A stretch of 64,000 bases of DNA from RGDT01 sp964630925 (GCA_964630925.1 CAZVZK010000016.1:42418-106417); one strand, 5' to 3'. Shown: positions 43,582 to 52,982, numbered from the stretch's first letter. The notes: generated by a model from the sequence alone, not told the origin. A program made the numbers and translations.

Positions 43582-43925
43582 GCGAGCCCACCTCGGGCAA
43601 GGTCAGCGACATGCTGATCACGGTGAAGGCACGCGAGATCCAACGCGGCATGCTCGCCGAGTGGCAAGGGCAGAAGGCGTCCGCCGTCCGGCACTTCCTG
43701 GCGGCCGCCCATCTGGAGCTGGTCCTGGCGGACGACTACAACGCGGCGGGGGACGGGGATTCCGCCTGCCGCAGCCGCATCAGCGCCGCGTCGTGCCTTT
43801 GGCGCGGCGGGAACGGAGCCCGCGCGAGAGAGGAGCTGGCGGCCTTGGTGCGCGACCGCCCCGATCAGGGGCGGGAGGTCGAGGCGGTGCTGGAGGATCT
43901 GGCACGAACCTACCCGGAGGCATGA
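43578..43925 (+). CDS. Unknown small helical protein, second of a coupled pair
   Basis: 115 residues, predicted mainly helical. Stretches such as KASAVRHFLAAAHLELVLADDYNAAGD, SRISAASCLWRGGNGARAREEL and VEAVLEDLARTYPEA look like TPR-type helix pairs. Its ATG overlaps the stop of the first gene (ATGA) and is preceded by AGGAGG 7 bases away, so it is translated with its partner. The two products may form a complex (inference from coupling). No known family. Convergent with the DUF1549/1553 gene, 12 bases apart. Confidence 0.82.
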   Translation: MSEPTSGKVSDMLITVKAREIQRGMLAEWQGQKASAVRHFLAAAHLELVLADDYNAAGDGDSACRSRISAASCLWRGGNGARAREELAALVRDRPDQGREVEAVLEDLARTYPEA

Positions 43926-43937
43926 CCTCGGCCAGGC

Positions 43938-46751
43938 TCAATCCACGAACACGAACTCGCTCGCATTCAGCAGCACGCGGCACGCCGCCGCCAGGCCGTG
44001 CTTGCCGACGTGTGGCAGCATCAGCTCCAGCTCCGCAGGACGCGGGTCACGCGACAGCACCAGGCGCCACAGGTGCCGCACCTTCGCGGTGTCGTCGGAC
44101 CCCTCCAGGCGTTTGGCGAGGTGCTCCGACTGGCGCAGCACGAACGCGCCGTTGTACAGCGCGAGCGCCTGTAGCGCCGTCACCGACGCGGCCCGCGTCG
44201 GGGCGAACTGCGAGGCGTCCGGGCAGTCCAGGGCGTCGAACAGGGGGTCGGGTAGCGTGCGGAAGTGGAAGCGGTAGACGGCCCGCCGTGTCGGGTCCGC
44301 GAACGCCGAATAATCGATGTCCGGCGTGACGTGGATGCCCTTCTTCGACGTGAACTCCTTCACCGACGGGCCGCCCATCGTGCGGACGAGCCTGGCGCTG
44401 ATGCTCAGGGCGGCGTCGCGCAGCGCCTCCGCCTCCAGCCGCCGACGGTTGAAACGCCACAGGAGCGCGTTGTCGGCGTCGGCCTTCGCGTTCTCGGGGT
44501 CGTGGGCCGACGCGCGCCGGTAGGCGTCGCTGGTGAGGATGAGGCGGTGCAGGTGTTTGAGCGATCCGCCGCTGTCACGCAGCTCGCACGCCAGCCAGTC
44601 GAGCAGCTCGGGGTGTGACGGAACGGCGCCCATCACGCCGAGGTCGCCGGGCGTGGTGACGAGGCCGCGCCCGAAGTGCCAGTGCCAGACGCGGTTCGCG
44701 ATGGAACGCCATGTCAGGGCGTTACGATCATCCGCGAGCCAGTGCGCCAGGGCGGCGCGGCGCTGGCCCTCGTCGTCTGACTTCGCGATCTCCAGACGGC
44801 CCGAGAAGCCGGGCATGCAGGACAGGGCCGCGGGGGCGATGGCCGGGCCGGGCTTCGTGATGTCGCCGCGTTTGAGCATGTGGACGGGGCGGCACCCCTT
44901 CGCCGGGCGGAAGCTGCCCTCGGGCTTGAAGTCCGAGGCGGCGGCGAAGACCATGCCCTGCGCCGGCAGTTGCGCGAGGCGGTCATCGATGTCGGCGAGG
45001 AGGACGTGCCGGGCCAGCGCCAGCTCCTGCGCCGGCGTGCGTGTCTTCGCCGCCAGGATGGCGTCGATGGCGGGCGACGCGGAGAGGGTGGAGGCCGTCT
45101 CCGTGGCGCTCAGGCGCAGCCGGCCGATGAGGTGCCGGCCGCCGTGCGTCTGCTCCAGGGTGACGCTCACCTTGCCCGACACGGGCCGCCCCAGCACGAA
45201 GACGATGTGGTGCGGCCTGCCCACGGCGGGGTGGATGCCCCACGCGGTCGCCGGGTTGCCGTCGATGGCGTGCCCGGCGGTCCATCCGGCCTGGTCGAAG
45301 TCGGCGGCGGCGCGGACGACGCGGACGGGCTTGCCGTCGTCGATCTTCACCTCGTTGAGGTGCAGATTGCCGTTGTCCTGGCGGCCCGGCCCCTTCATCG
45401 GCAGCGAGGCGTCCGTCAGCACCTCCAGACGCAGCGCCCGGATCGGCGTGGCCGTGGTGAACGTCGCCGTCGTGACCTCCTTCTCCGGCGTCGGCCCCTC
45501 GAAGAGGACGGAGCCGTCGTCGAGGTGGCGCGGGCGCGAGCCGTGCTTCGTGGCGATGTCGGGCCGGAGGACGCGCCAGACGGGGCGGCCCTTCTCCCAC
45601 GCGGCGACGAGGCGGCGTGTCTCCGGCGTGAGCAGATCCTTCGCCGCGAGGAGGCGTCGGCGTTCGGCCTCCAGGGCGGCGCGTCGCGCGGAGACGGAGG
45701 GGTCAGGGTCGAAGGGCCGGTTGGCGCGGTCGATGCCGGCGAAGACCGCCTGGAGGGCGTAGTACTCGGCCTGCGGGACGGGGTCGAACTTGTGGTCGTG
45801 ACAGCGGGCGCAGTGGACGGTGGTGCTGCTGAAGGCGGACATCACCGTCGTCAGCATGTCGTCGCGGTCGAGGTTCTGCGCCTGCTTCTTGTCGAGGGTG
45901 TCGTCGCGGATCGACTGCTGCGAGCTCTCGTCCCACGGCCCGGCGGCGAGCAGGCCCGTCGCCGCGGTGTCCCACGGCTCGTCGCGATAGAGGATGTCGC
46001 CGGCGATCTGGGCGCGGACGAACCGGCCATACGGCATGTCGGAGTTGAAGGCGCGGATGAGCCAGTCGCGGTACGGCCAGGCGTTCTCGCGCGGCACGTC
46101 CTGGTCGTGGCCGTGCGTCTCGGCCCAGTGGACGACATCGAGCCAGTGTCGCGCCCAGCGCTCGCCGTGGCCAGGCGACGCGAGGAGTCGATCCACGAGG
46201 CGGCAGTAGGCGTCGGGCCGGGTGTCGGCGAGGAAGGCGTCCACCTCTTCGGGCGTCGGGGGCAGCCCGGTGAGGTTGAAGGACAGGCGGCGGATGAGGG
46301 TGCGGCGGTCCGCCTCGGGCACGGGACGCAGCTTGCCGTGGCGCGCGTTGACGAAGGCGTCGAGGGGATTCTTGCCCATCCCGGCCGGGACCGCCGGCCG
46401 GACGAGCGGCCGATACGCCCAGTGCGTGGGGGCGGCGCGCTCTTCGGCCCACGGCGCCCCTTGCGCGATCCACCTGCGGAGGAGCGTGACCTGCGCGTCA
46501 TCGAGCGGCGGGCCGGAGGGGGGCATGCGTTTGCCCTCGCCGGCGATGCGGCGATGCAGCTCGCTCGTGGCGGGCTTGAAGGGGACGACGGCGCCGTCGG
46601 CGAGGGCGGAGGCGCGCGAGTCGAGGCGGAGGTTGCCCTTCTGCTTGTCGGGGCCGTGGCAGGAGAGGCAGCGCGCGGCGAGGATCGGCCTCACCTCGCG
46701 GGTGAAGTCGACGCGGTCCGGCGGCCCGGCGAGGAACAGGAGGAGGAGCAT
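43938..46751 (-). CDS. Planctomycete cytochrome-DUF1549-DUF1553 protein
   Basis: 937 residues. After a short hydrophobic leader comes a cytochrome-like domain with CLSCHGPDK (first Cys at residue 28). DUF1549 follows (about 120-330), with RRLSFNLTGLPPTPEEVDAFLAD and a second haem-type motif, CARCHDHKFDP. A concanavalin-like middle section is next, then DUF1553 (about 640-890, HPELLDWLACELRDSGGSLKHLH, YRRAS, RRRLEAEALRDA). The full domain order of the family is present. Paired normally with DUF1501; both are thought to be exported and act on the same, still unknown, substrate. Another DUF1592 type is found at 25.7-28.0 kb. Confidence 0.94.
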   Translation of the reverse strand: MLLLLFLAGPPDRVDFTREVRPILAARCLSCHGPDKQKGNLRLDSRASALADGAVVPFKPATSELHRRIAGEGKRMPPSGPPLDDAQVTLLRRWIAQGAPWAEERAAPTHWAYRPLVRPAVPAGMGKNPLDAFVNARHGKLRPVPEADRRTLIRRLSFNLTGLPPTPEEVDAFLADTRPDAYCRLVDRLLASPGHGERWARHWLDVVHWAETHGHDQDVPRENAWPYRDWLIRAFNSDMPYGRFVRAQIAGDILYRDEPWDTAATGLLAAGPWDESSQQSIRDDTLDKKQAQNLDRDDMLTTVMSAFSSTTVHCARCHDHKFDPVPQAEYYALQAVFAGIDRANRPFDPDPSVSARRAALEAERRRLLAAKDLLTPETRRLVAAWEKGRPVWRVLRPDIATKHGSRPRHLDDGSVLFEGPTPEKEVTTATFTTATPIRALRLEVLTDASLPMKGPGRQDNGNLHLNEVKIDDGKPVRVVRAAADFDQAGWTAGHAIDGNPATAWGIHPAVGRPHHIVFVLGRPVSGKVSVTLEQTHGGRHLIGRLRLSATETASTLSASPAIDAILAAKTRTPAQELALARHVLLADIDDRLAQLPAQGMVFAAASDFKPEGSFRPAKGCRPVHMLKRGDITKPGPAIAPAALSCMPGFSGRLEIAKSDDEGQRRAALAHWLADDRNALTWRSIANRVWHWHFGRGLVTTPGDLGVMGAVPSHPELLDWLACELRDSGGSLKHLHRLILTSDAYRRASAHDPENAKADADNALLWRFNRRRLEAEALRDAALSISARLVRTMGGPSVKEFTSKKGIHVTPDIDYSAFADPTRRAVYRFHFRTLPDPLFDALDCPDASQFAPTRAASVTALQALALYNGAFVLRQSEHLAKRLEGSDDTAKVRHLWRLVLSRDPRPAELELMLPHVGKHGLAAACRVLLNASEFVFVD

Positions 46752-46896
46752 GGTGGGCCTCCAGGCGGGATGAGTACAGTTTGATGGACGGGCCGCCGGA
46801 ATGCAAGGGGCGCAGGAGCCGCCGTTGGGCTGAAGAGCCGCCCCTGCACCAACACGGGAGCGTCACGATCCACAAGCACCGACGGCCCGTCCCGGC

Positions 46897-47274
46897 TCAG
46901 GCCCGCGTCTCCTCGTCGCCGAGTGAGCGTTCCGGCAGGTTGGTCGGCATGTCACCGAGCGACCGTTCGATGGCGTCGGGCCGTGGCACGGCCGCCGTGG
47001 CCGAGGACGGCGGCAGGCGTTTCACCCTCTCCCGCAGTTTGCCCTCGATCTCGCGGAGGTACTCCTCGCGGAGCTTGCGGCGGGCGAAGTCCGGCAGCGC
47101 CCCCAGGACGACGAGCAGGAAGACCGGGTTGCCCAGCAGGCCGGCCAACGTCCACGCCCAGACCGGGTAGCCGCGCCACCCCGCCTGCACGGCGACGATG
47201 AGCGCCACCGCGAGCAGCACGAACAGGGCCAGCATCACGACGGCCAGGCCGAAGGCCGCGATCAGCGCCGTCAT
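46897..47274 (-). CDS. Small membrane protein in kinase operon
   Basis: 125 residues. Two hydrophobic helices near the N-terminus (ALIAAFGLAVVMLALFVLLAVALIVAVQ and TLAGLLGNPVFLLVVLGAL) are followed by a charged helix (RRKLREEYLREIEGKLRERVKR). The tail contains two copies of an (I/P)ERSLGD motif (IERSLGDMP, PERSLGDEE). The paired Ser in the tail could be phosphorylated by the kinases of the operon (inference). Its start overlaps the stop of the preceding gene as ATGA. Last gene of the operon. Confidence 0.85.
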   Translation of the reverse strand: MTALIAAFGLAVVMLALFVLLAVALIVAVQAGWRGYPVWAWTLAGLLGNPVFLLVVLGALPDFARRKLREEYLREIEGKLRERVKRLPPSSATAAVPRPDAIERSLGDMPTNLPERSLGDEETRA

Positions 47275-48185
47275 CGCCGCACCCCCTTCTCGCCGGCGGG
47301 CCCCGCCAGCAGCACCCCCGCGAGGATGACGTGGAACAGCGCGACGGCGAAGATCTCGAACTCCCTGCCGGTGAAGGCGCCGGGTGCGGCGAGGGAGGCG
47401 GCCACGGGCATCAGGCCGCGGACGAGCAAAGCCGCGGCCGCCAGCAGCCGGGGCGTCCACCCGCGGTAGACGAGGGCGGCGGCGAGCAGGAGGATCGGCA
47501 GCCCCTCGACCAGTAGCTCCGCGCCGCGCTGGAGGTAATTGCCCACGCCGAACGCCCGGGAGAACGGCGAGGACCACATGCGGTACCACTCTGCGCCCAG
47601 GTAGCCGGCCAGCAGCGCCATCAGCACGACGAGGGGCGTGTCCGCCCCGCGCTCCTCGGGCGTCAGCTCCTCCTGCCTGGCCCTGTCCCGCGAGGCGGCG
47701 CGGTTTTTCTCCAGCGTCTCCTCGAACTCGCGCCGCCGCTTCGACGAGCCGATGTGGAAGCAGATGATCGCCTTGCCGCCGTCCGCCTGGCGGTACAGGA
47801 TCCACGAGCGCGGGGAGAAGACGATCAGGGACAGGACCAGCACCAGCAGCCCCATCGGGAGCACCAGCAGCCCGGCCCCGGCCAGCCCCAGGAGCGCCAG
47901 GGGGATGCACAGCACCGATGTCAGCAGGATGCGGGCCAGGAGCCGCGAGTCGTAGCCGTACTGGAGGATGCGCGAGTAGGGGACCGTGACGGCCGTCCAC
48001 TCGCTCAGGGCCTGCTGGAAGAAGCGGTCGAGGACCGGGAAGAACAGCCGCTGCAAGCACCCCTCGACGACGAGGGCAGTCTCCTGCAGGTGCAGGCTGC
48101 TCCCCGACCGCCCGAAGTTCAACCCCCGGCGGGTCGGCCAGGGCATGGACGGCAGGAACGTCACGTTCCGCGAGGCGATCTTCAC
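47271..48185 (-). CDS. Polytopic membrane protein in kinase operon
   Basis: 304 residues. Membrane segments are visible at about 85-115 (two close helices, SVLCIPLALLGLAGAGLLVLPMGLLVLVLSLIVF), near 185, and in the C-terminal third. The start is a GTG overlapping the kinase stop (GTGA), so translation is coupled to the kinase. The loop between the first and second halves is highly charged (SSKRRREFEETLEKNRAASRDRARQEELTPEE). No family was recognised. It may be a membrane partner or substrate of the kinase encoded just upstream. Confidence 0.82.
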   Translation of the reverse strand: MKIASRNVTFLPSMPWPTRRGLNFGRSGSSLHLQETALVVEGCLQRLFFPVLDRFFQQALSEWTAVTVPYSRILQYGYDSRLLARILLTSVLCIPLALLGLAGAGLLVLPMGLLVLVLSLIVFSPRSWILYRQADGGKAIICFHIGSSKRRREFEETLEKNRAASRDRARQEELTPEERGADTPLVVLMALLAGYLGAEWYRMWSSPFSRAFGVGNYLQRGAELLVEGLPILLLAAALVYRGWTPRLLAAAALLVRGLMPVAASLAAPGAFTGREFEIFAVALFHVILAGVLLAGPAGEKGVRR

Positions 48186-49846
48186 GGCGCCGCCCTCCTC
48201 AGGCCCTGCTCGCGCAGCTCGGCCAGCTCGAAGCAGTAGCCGCTGACCTCCAGATACCGCCCGCACGCCTCGACGCACTCGGGGTGCAGCCCCAGCGCGA
48301 GGTAGGCGTTCGCCAGCAGCAGGTTGCCCGCGAAGTTGTACGGGTCCTGCCGCAGCAGCAGGCGGGCCTCGGCCGCGGCCTCCGCGATGCGCCCCCGCGC
48401 GTACAGGGCCTCGGCGTACTTCAGGTGCAGCCCCACGTCCTCGAACCGCCCGTCGAGCGCCAGGCGCAGCGCCTGGAGGTACTCCTCCGAGCCGGCGTCG
48501 CCCTCGCGGGCCAGGTCGCGCAGCGCCTTCTCGCGCTGCAGCCGCCGCAGGCCGGCGAAGTACGCCCCGGCGATCACCGGCACGAAGAACCACACAACGG
48601 TCAGCACCACCCAAAGGATGGTGAGGAAGAGGACGACGGTGTCCGCCCACGCCGGCCCCGCCCATGCCTTCAGCCACCGCTCCAGGGCTTGCAGCCCGGC
48701 CGCGAGCCACCCGAACACCGCGCCCAGCCCGACATCCCAGCCGGGGACGTACCGCAGGACGAGCGACATCGCCAGGAGGAGGTAGGCGATGAGGGTCATC
48801 AGCAACACGTCGGGGGCGAGCCAGCGGCCCGTCCGCTGCGAGACGAAGAACAGGGACAGCCCGCCGATGACCAGCGCGCCGGCGATGAGCCCCTGCGGCA
48901 GGAGGTAGGCGAGGACGAGGAGGGCGATCAGCCAGACGCGGAAGGTGATCCCCGCGCGGAGGTCGCCGTCCAGCGAGGCGCCACCGGCGGGGCCGGCGCG
49001 GCGGGGCCGGGCCTCGGGCACCGTGTCCGCCGGGCCGGAGTGCCCGAGCTGCCGCAGCAGCTCCTCCGCCGACGCCGTCCGCTCCGAGAGCGACTTGTCC
49101 AGCAGGCCCAGGACGATCCGCTCCAGCCCCGGCGACACGGGCGAGCCGTCCGGCCGGGACATCGGCGGCGGCTGGCCGTACAGGATCTGCTTCGTCAGCT
49201 CGCCGGCCGTCGGGCCGGGGAACGGCATCCTGCCCGTCAGCATGCGGTACGCCACCACGCCCAGCGCCCACAGGTCCGACTGCGGGCCCGGGCGGCCACG
49301 CAACTGCTCGGGGGCCATGAACAGGTAGGTCCCGCCGCCCTGCTTCTCCGACTGGATGCCCTCGCGCACCTGCCCGATGCCGAAGTCGGTCAGCACGAAA
49401 CGCCACGCGCCGGACGGGCCCCGCGTCGCCAGCACGTTCGCCGGCTTGAGGTCGCGGTGCAGGATGTTCCTGGCGTGCGCCGCCGCCAACGCCGACGCCA
49501 TCTGCACTAGCAGCCCGCGCACGTCGTCCTCGTCGAAGGCCTGCCCCTCGTCCAGCAGGCGCTTGAGGTCGACGCCGTCGATGTACTCCAGCGCCAGCAC
49601 CAGGTCGTCGCCGCTGAGGAAGTAGTCGTCGAGCCCCACGATGCACGGGTGATTCAGCTTCGAGAGCATGGCCGGCTCGAGCAGCAGGCGGTCGGTGTCG
49701 CCCCGCCCCTTGACCACCTTGACGGCGAGGGGCACCTCGGGGCGGCCCCTGTGGTGGGCGCGATAGACCACCCCGAACGCCCCCTGCCCGAGCTCACGCT
49801 CGATGACGTATTCGCCGACCGTGGATCCGGTGACCTTCTCAGCCAT
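48182..49846 (-). CDS. Membrane Ser/Thr kinase with TPR C-terminus
   Basis: 554 residues. Hanks-type kinase domain (about 12-270): GQGAFGVV loop (20-27), Lys43, HRD (130-132), DFG (154-156) and MAPEQL. A linker leads to a hydrophobic block of about four to five membrane helices (about 297-435). A C-terminal cytoplasmic TPR-like tail follows (LQALRLALDGRFEDVGLHLKYAEALYARG, LLLRQDPYNFAGNLLLANAYLALG). All catalytic residues are intact. It starts 16 bases after the upstream kinase-FHA gene stops and overlaps the downstream membrane gene, so the four genes form one operon. Confidence 0.93.
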   Translation of the reverse strand: MAEKVTGSTVGEYVIERELGQGAFGVVYRAHHRGRPEVPLAVKVVKGRGDTDRLLLEPAMLSKLNHPCIVGLDDYFLSGDDLVLALEYIDGVDLKRLLDEGQAFDEDDVRGLLVQMASALAAAHARNILHRDLKPANVLATRGPSGAWRFVLTDFGIGQVREGIQSEKQGGGTYLFMAPEQLRGRPGPQSDLWALGVVAYRMLTGRMPFPGPTAGELTKQILYGQPPPMSRPDGSPVSPGLERIVLGLLDKSLSERTASAEELLRQLGHSGPADTVPEARPRRAGPAGGASLDGDLRAGITFRVWLIALLVLAYLLPQGLIAGALVIGGLSLFFVSQRTGRWLAPDVLLMTLIAYLLLAMSLVLRYVPGWDVGLGAVFGWLAAGLQALERWLKAWAGPAWADTVVLFLTILWVVLTVVWFFVPVIAGAYFAGLRRLQREKALRDLAREGDAGSEEYLQALRLALDGRFEDVGLHLKYAEALYARGRIAEAAAEARLLLRQDPYNFAGNLLLANAYLALGLHPECVEACGRYLEVSGYCFELAELREQGLRRAAP

Positions 49847-49862
49847 TCGCGTGCCGCCCCTG

Positions 49863-51236
49863 TCAGCCCATCGTCACCATGTCGCCCAGCGTCGCCTCCA
49901 GCACCACGCGGGCGCCGCCGCCCACGGCCGCCGTCTCGACCTCGGTCCTCGAGCTGGAGGCCCCGCCGCTGCCCGCGAGATCGACCTCCAGCGTCAACAC
50001 CCCTGCCACCACGAGCCGCCCGCCCGCCGGCAGCGGGACCGGCGTGTCCTGCGACAGGGGCACGCCGTCGAGCGTCGTGCCGGCCTTTCCTCGGCTGATG
50101 ACCACCCAGCCGTCGGGCCGCTCCACGATCTCCAGGTGGCGGCGGCTGATGCGCGCGGACAGGGCGTCGTTGTCGGGGATGCGGAGGACGACATCGTTGC
50201 CCACGTCGGCCGGCTCGCCGGGCTTGCGTCGCTGCCGGCCCAGGCTGATCACCTTCTGCCCCGGAAGGGCGCGGTAGGCGAAGGGCGTCCCCGGGACACG
50301 CAGCACGAGGCCCGCCCCCGGCAGCGACGCCGCCACGGGGGCGGCGGCGGAGGCGAACGGCCCCAGGGCGGCCGCGAGCGCGGCCATGTCGGCGAAGCGG
50401 TCCTCGGGGCGCACCGCCATCGCCCTGAGCGTGATGGCGTCGAGGCGGGGGTCGAGCCCGGGACGCAGGCGCGACGGGGACGGGGGGGCACCTTCGTTGA
50501 TGAGCGAGACGAGGGCGATCAGGTCGCCCTTGTAGGGCAGGCGGGCGGTGAGTAGCTCGTAGAGGACGACGCCGAGCGAGTACTGGTCGGAGGCGGGGCC
50601 GATGCGGGCCGTCTCGCCGTTGATCTGCTCGGGGGGCATGTAGGCGGGGGTACCCATCACGTCGCCCTGCTGCGTCAGGGCGAGGGCGGAGTCGGCGCGG
50701 CGGGCGAGGCCGAAGTCCATGATGATCGGCTCGCCCCTGTCGTCGAGCATCACGTTGGCCGGCTTGAGGTCGCGGTGGATGACCCCGCGCGAGTGGGCCT
50801 CGGCCAGGGCGAGGGCGGCCTTGCGGACGATCGCCGCGGCGGCTTGCACGCTGATGGGGTCGTCTGGGCGCACCAGCTTCGACAGCGGCTTGCCCTGGAT
50901 GAAGGCCATCGTGAGGTACGGCGTGCCTTCGATCTCGCCGAGGTCGAAGACGGGGCAGATGTTGGGGTGCGAGAGCAGGGCCGCCGAGCGGGCCTCGGCG
51001 AGGAAGCGGGCGCGGATGGAGGCGGCGGCGGGCCCGCTGATGAACGGGATCTTGAGGGCGACGGTGCGGCCGAGCTGGGTGTCCTCCGCCCGGAAGACCG
51101 CCCCCATGCCGCCCTTGCCGATGATCTCCTCTAACCGGTAGCGGCCGAATCGGCAGGGGAGGGTCAGCCCCTCGACGCCCTGCGCGAGCGACGTGGCCGC
51201 CGTGGCGTTCGGCGGGAGCGTGACGTCTTCCGACAT
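49863..51236 (-). CDS. Ser/Thr kinase with C-terminal FHA domain
   Basis: 457 residues, soluble. Kinase domain (about 32-285) with GKGGMGAV (40-47), Lys62, HRD (154-156), DFG (174-176) and YMPPEQ instead of APE. The C-terminal FHA-like domain (about 325-430) has VISLGRQRRKPGEPADVGNDVVLRIPD and SARISRRHLEIV. A Ser/Thr tail, SSSRTEVETAAV, ends the protein. An intact catalytic set makes it an active kinase in principle. The FHA may bind phosphorylated partners, possibly the membrane kinase downstream. First gene of the four-gene operon; its start is divergent from the DUF3179 gene with 116 bases between. Confidence 0.93.
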   Translation of the reverse strand: MSEDVTLPPNATAATSLAQGVEGLTLPCRFGRYRLEEIIGKGGMGAVFRAEDTQLGRTVALKIPFISGPAAASIRARFLAEARSAALLSHPNICPVFDLGEIEGTPYLTMAFIQGKPLSKLVRPDDPISVQAAAAIVRKAALALAEAHSRGVIHRDLKPANVMLDDRGEPIIMDFGLARRADSALALTQQGDVMGTPAYMPPEQINGETARIGPASDQYSLGVVLYELLTARLPYKGDLIALVSLINEGAPPSPSRLRPGLDPRLDAITLRAMAVRPEDRFADMAALAAALGPFASAAAPVAASLPGAGLVLRVPGTPFAYRALPGQKVISLGRQRRKPGEPADVGNDVVLRIPDNDALSARISRRHLEIVERPDGWVVISRGKAGTTLDGVPLSQDTPVPLPAGGRLVVAGVLTLEVDLAGSGGASSSRTEVETAAVGGGARVVLEATLGDMVTMG

Positions 51237-51352
51237 GGGTTCACCGGTTGGGGCGTACCCTCACACTATCCGGGGCCGGCCGTGCGACAATGGGACGACG
51301 GCGGGCCGGCACGCCCGTATCCTCAGCATCACGCCTCACGAGGGCCACGCCG

Positions 51353-52390
51353 ATGCTCGCCGTCCTGCTCGCGTTCACCGCCGGACCGCCGGCCGAGCCG
51401 TTGCTCGTCGCCGCGCCGGGCCTGTTCCGCGCCCTGGTCAACCCGGCCTGCTCGCACTGCCGCGACGAGGCCAAACGCCGCGCCGGCGAGCTGCGCCGCG
51501 ATGAGCGCGTCCTGTGCTGGACGCGCGGGTACAGCGACGGCGGCGCCATCCCGTATCGCTTCTTCCTCACCCCGTACCGCGTCATCAGCGACAGCTACGG
51601 CGTGTTCGTCCTCGACGCCGAGGCCGGTTACGCCCGCGGCTTCGAGCCGTCGTTCGAGTTCACCTTCCACGGCTGGCGCGACGGCGTCATGGTGATGAGG
51701 CACGCCGACGGGACGCTGTACTCGTGCCTGAGCGGGCGGGCGTTCGCCGGGCCACGCAAGGGCGAGCGGCTGACGCCCGTGCCGACGCTGGTGAGCGATT
51801 GGGGCGTGTGGATGGACCGCTACCCGGACGCCGTCGCCTACCGGATGTTCGAGAGGTACAAGCCGGTGGATGCGCCGGCGAAGGAGGCGGCCGGCTCAGT
51901 ACGGTCGCGGGGCAAGCCGGACCCGCGTCTGAAACCCGACGAGGAGGTGCTGGGGGTGTGGCACCGGGGGCAGGCGAGGGCGTTCCGCGTCGCGGACGTG
52001 GCCAGGGCGGGGCTGATCGCCGACGAGATGGGCGGCGACGCCGTCGTGGTGCTGTGGGACGCGGCGGGGCGGACGGCGGCGGCGTACCGGCCCGTGGCGT
52101 CGCAGGCGCGGAAGTACAGGGGGCCGATGCCGGACAGGCACGGCGTCTCGCCGCCGGACCGGGGCGAGCCGCTGCCGGGCGGGCTCGAGCTGCCACGCCG
52201 CGGGGTGCGTCTGAAGGTCGAAAAGGGGCGGGTGATGGACGCCCGGACGGGGTCGGAGTGGGACGTGGCGGGGCGGTGCGTGAGTGGGGGGATGAAGGGC
52301 TGGACGCTGGAGTGGGTGGACGGGGTGCAGGTGAGGTGGCGGGCGTGGTCGGCGGAGCATCGCGGGACGACGGTCCACGGCGAGAGGTGA
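51353..52390 (+). CDS. DUF3179 domain secreted protein
   Basis: 345 residues. A short N-terminal hydrophobic stretch (MLAVLLAFTAG) is followed by a CSHC motif (NPACSHCRDEAKRR). The DUF3179 domain follows, with LCWTRGYSDGGAIPYRFFLTPYRVISDSYGVFVLD and the YSCLSGRAFAGP core. LGVWHRGQARAFRVADVARAG is typical of the family end. DUF3179 proteins are periplasmic and of unknown function. Chosen start 51353 gives the leader; a longer frame at 51248 is less likely. AGGG lies 9 bases upstream. Confidence 0.85.
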   Translation: MLAVLLAFTAGPPAEPLLVAAPGLFRALVNPACSHCRDEAKRRAGELRRDERVLCWTRGYSDGGAIPYRFFLTPYRVISDSYGVFVLDAEAGYARGFEPSFEFTFHGWRDGVMVMRHADGTLYSCLSGRAFAGPRKGERLTPVPTLVSDWGVWMDRYPDAVAYRMFERYKPVDAPAKEAAGSVRSRGKPDPRLKPDEEVLGVWHRGQARAFRVADVARAGLIADEMGGDAVVVLWDAAGRTAAAYRPVASQARKYRGPMPDRHGVSPPDRGEPLPGGLELPRRGVRLKVEKGRVMDARTGSEWDVAGRCVSGGMKGWTLEWVDGVQVRWRAWSAEHRGTTVHGER

Positions 52391-52460
52391 GGGCGGACAC
52401 CGCCGGTCCGCGGGCGTAGCATGAGCGGGGACAGCCCACCCTTATCAGCGGAGAGAAGCC

Positions 52461-52982
52461 ATGCAGAAGAGGCCGAACGCGGTGACCCTCAAGGGCGGCG
52501 GCGTGACGCTCGTCGGGCCCCAGATCAAGGCGGGCGACAAGGCGCCGGACTTCACCTGCGCCACGGGGATGAAGGACACCCTCAACCTGGCGGGCACGCC
52601 GGCCAAGGCGCGGCTGTTCAGCGTGGTCCCGTCGCTGGACACCCCGACCTGCTCGATCCAGACCAAGAAGTTCGGCGAGTCCCTGGCCAAACTCGGCGAC
52701 GCGGTGGCGTGCTACACGGTGAGCACGGACCTCCCGTTCGCGCAGAGCCGCTTCTGCGGGGCGGAGAAGATCACGTCGCTGAAGAACCTGTCGGACACGC
52801 ACGACCTGAGCTTCGGCAAGGCCTGGGGCGTGCTGATCGAAGGGCTCGCCGTCCCCATCCTGTGTCGGGCGGTGTTCGTCGTCAACGCCGCCGGCGTGGT
52901 CACCCACGCCGAGTACGTCGGCGAGATCGCGGACGAGCCGAACTACGACGCGGCCCTCGCGGCGCTGAACGCGGCGAAGTGA
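52461..52982 (+). CDS. tpx: Thiol peroxidase Tpx
   Basis: 173 residues, the normal size. An atypical 2-Cys peroxiredoxin that reduces hydrogen and alkyl hydroperoxides using thioredoxin. The peroxidatic Cys64 lies in PSLDTPTCSIQTKKF (PxxxT/SxxC type, with the usual Thr and Pro) and the resolving Cys99 in SRFCGAEKI, at the spacing known for Tpx. Ends with the conserved NYDAALAALNAA. It follows DUF3179 after 70 bases and ends 1 base from the convergent kinase gene's stop. Confidence 0.97.
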   Translation: MQKRPNAVTLKGGGVTLVGPQIKAGDKAPDFTCATGMKDTLNLAGTPAKARLFSVVPSLDTPTCSIQTKKFGESLAKLGDAVACYTVSTDLPFAQSRFCGAEKITSLKNLSDTHDLSFGKAWGVLIEGLAVPILCRAVFVVNAAGVVTHAEYVGEIADEPNYDAALAALNAAK

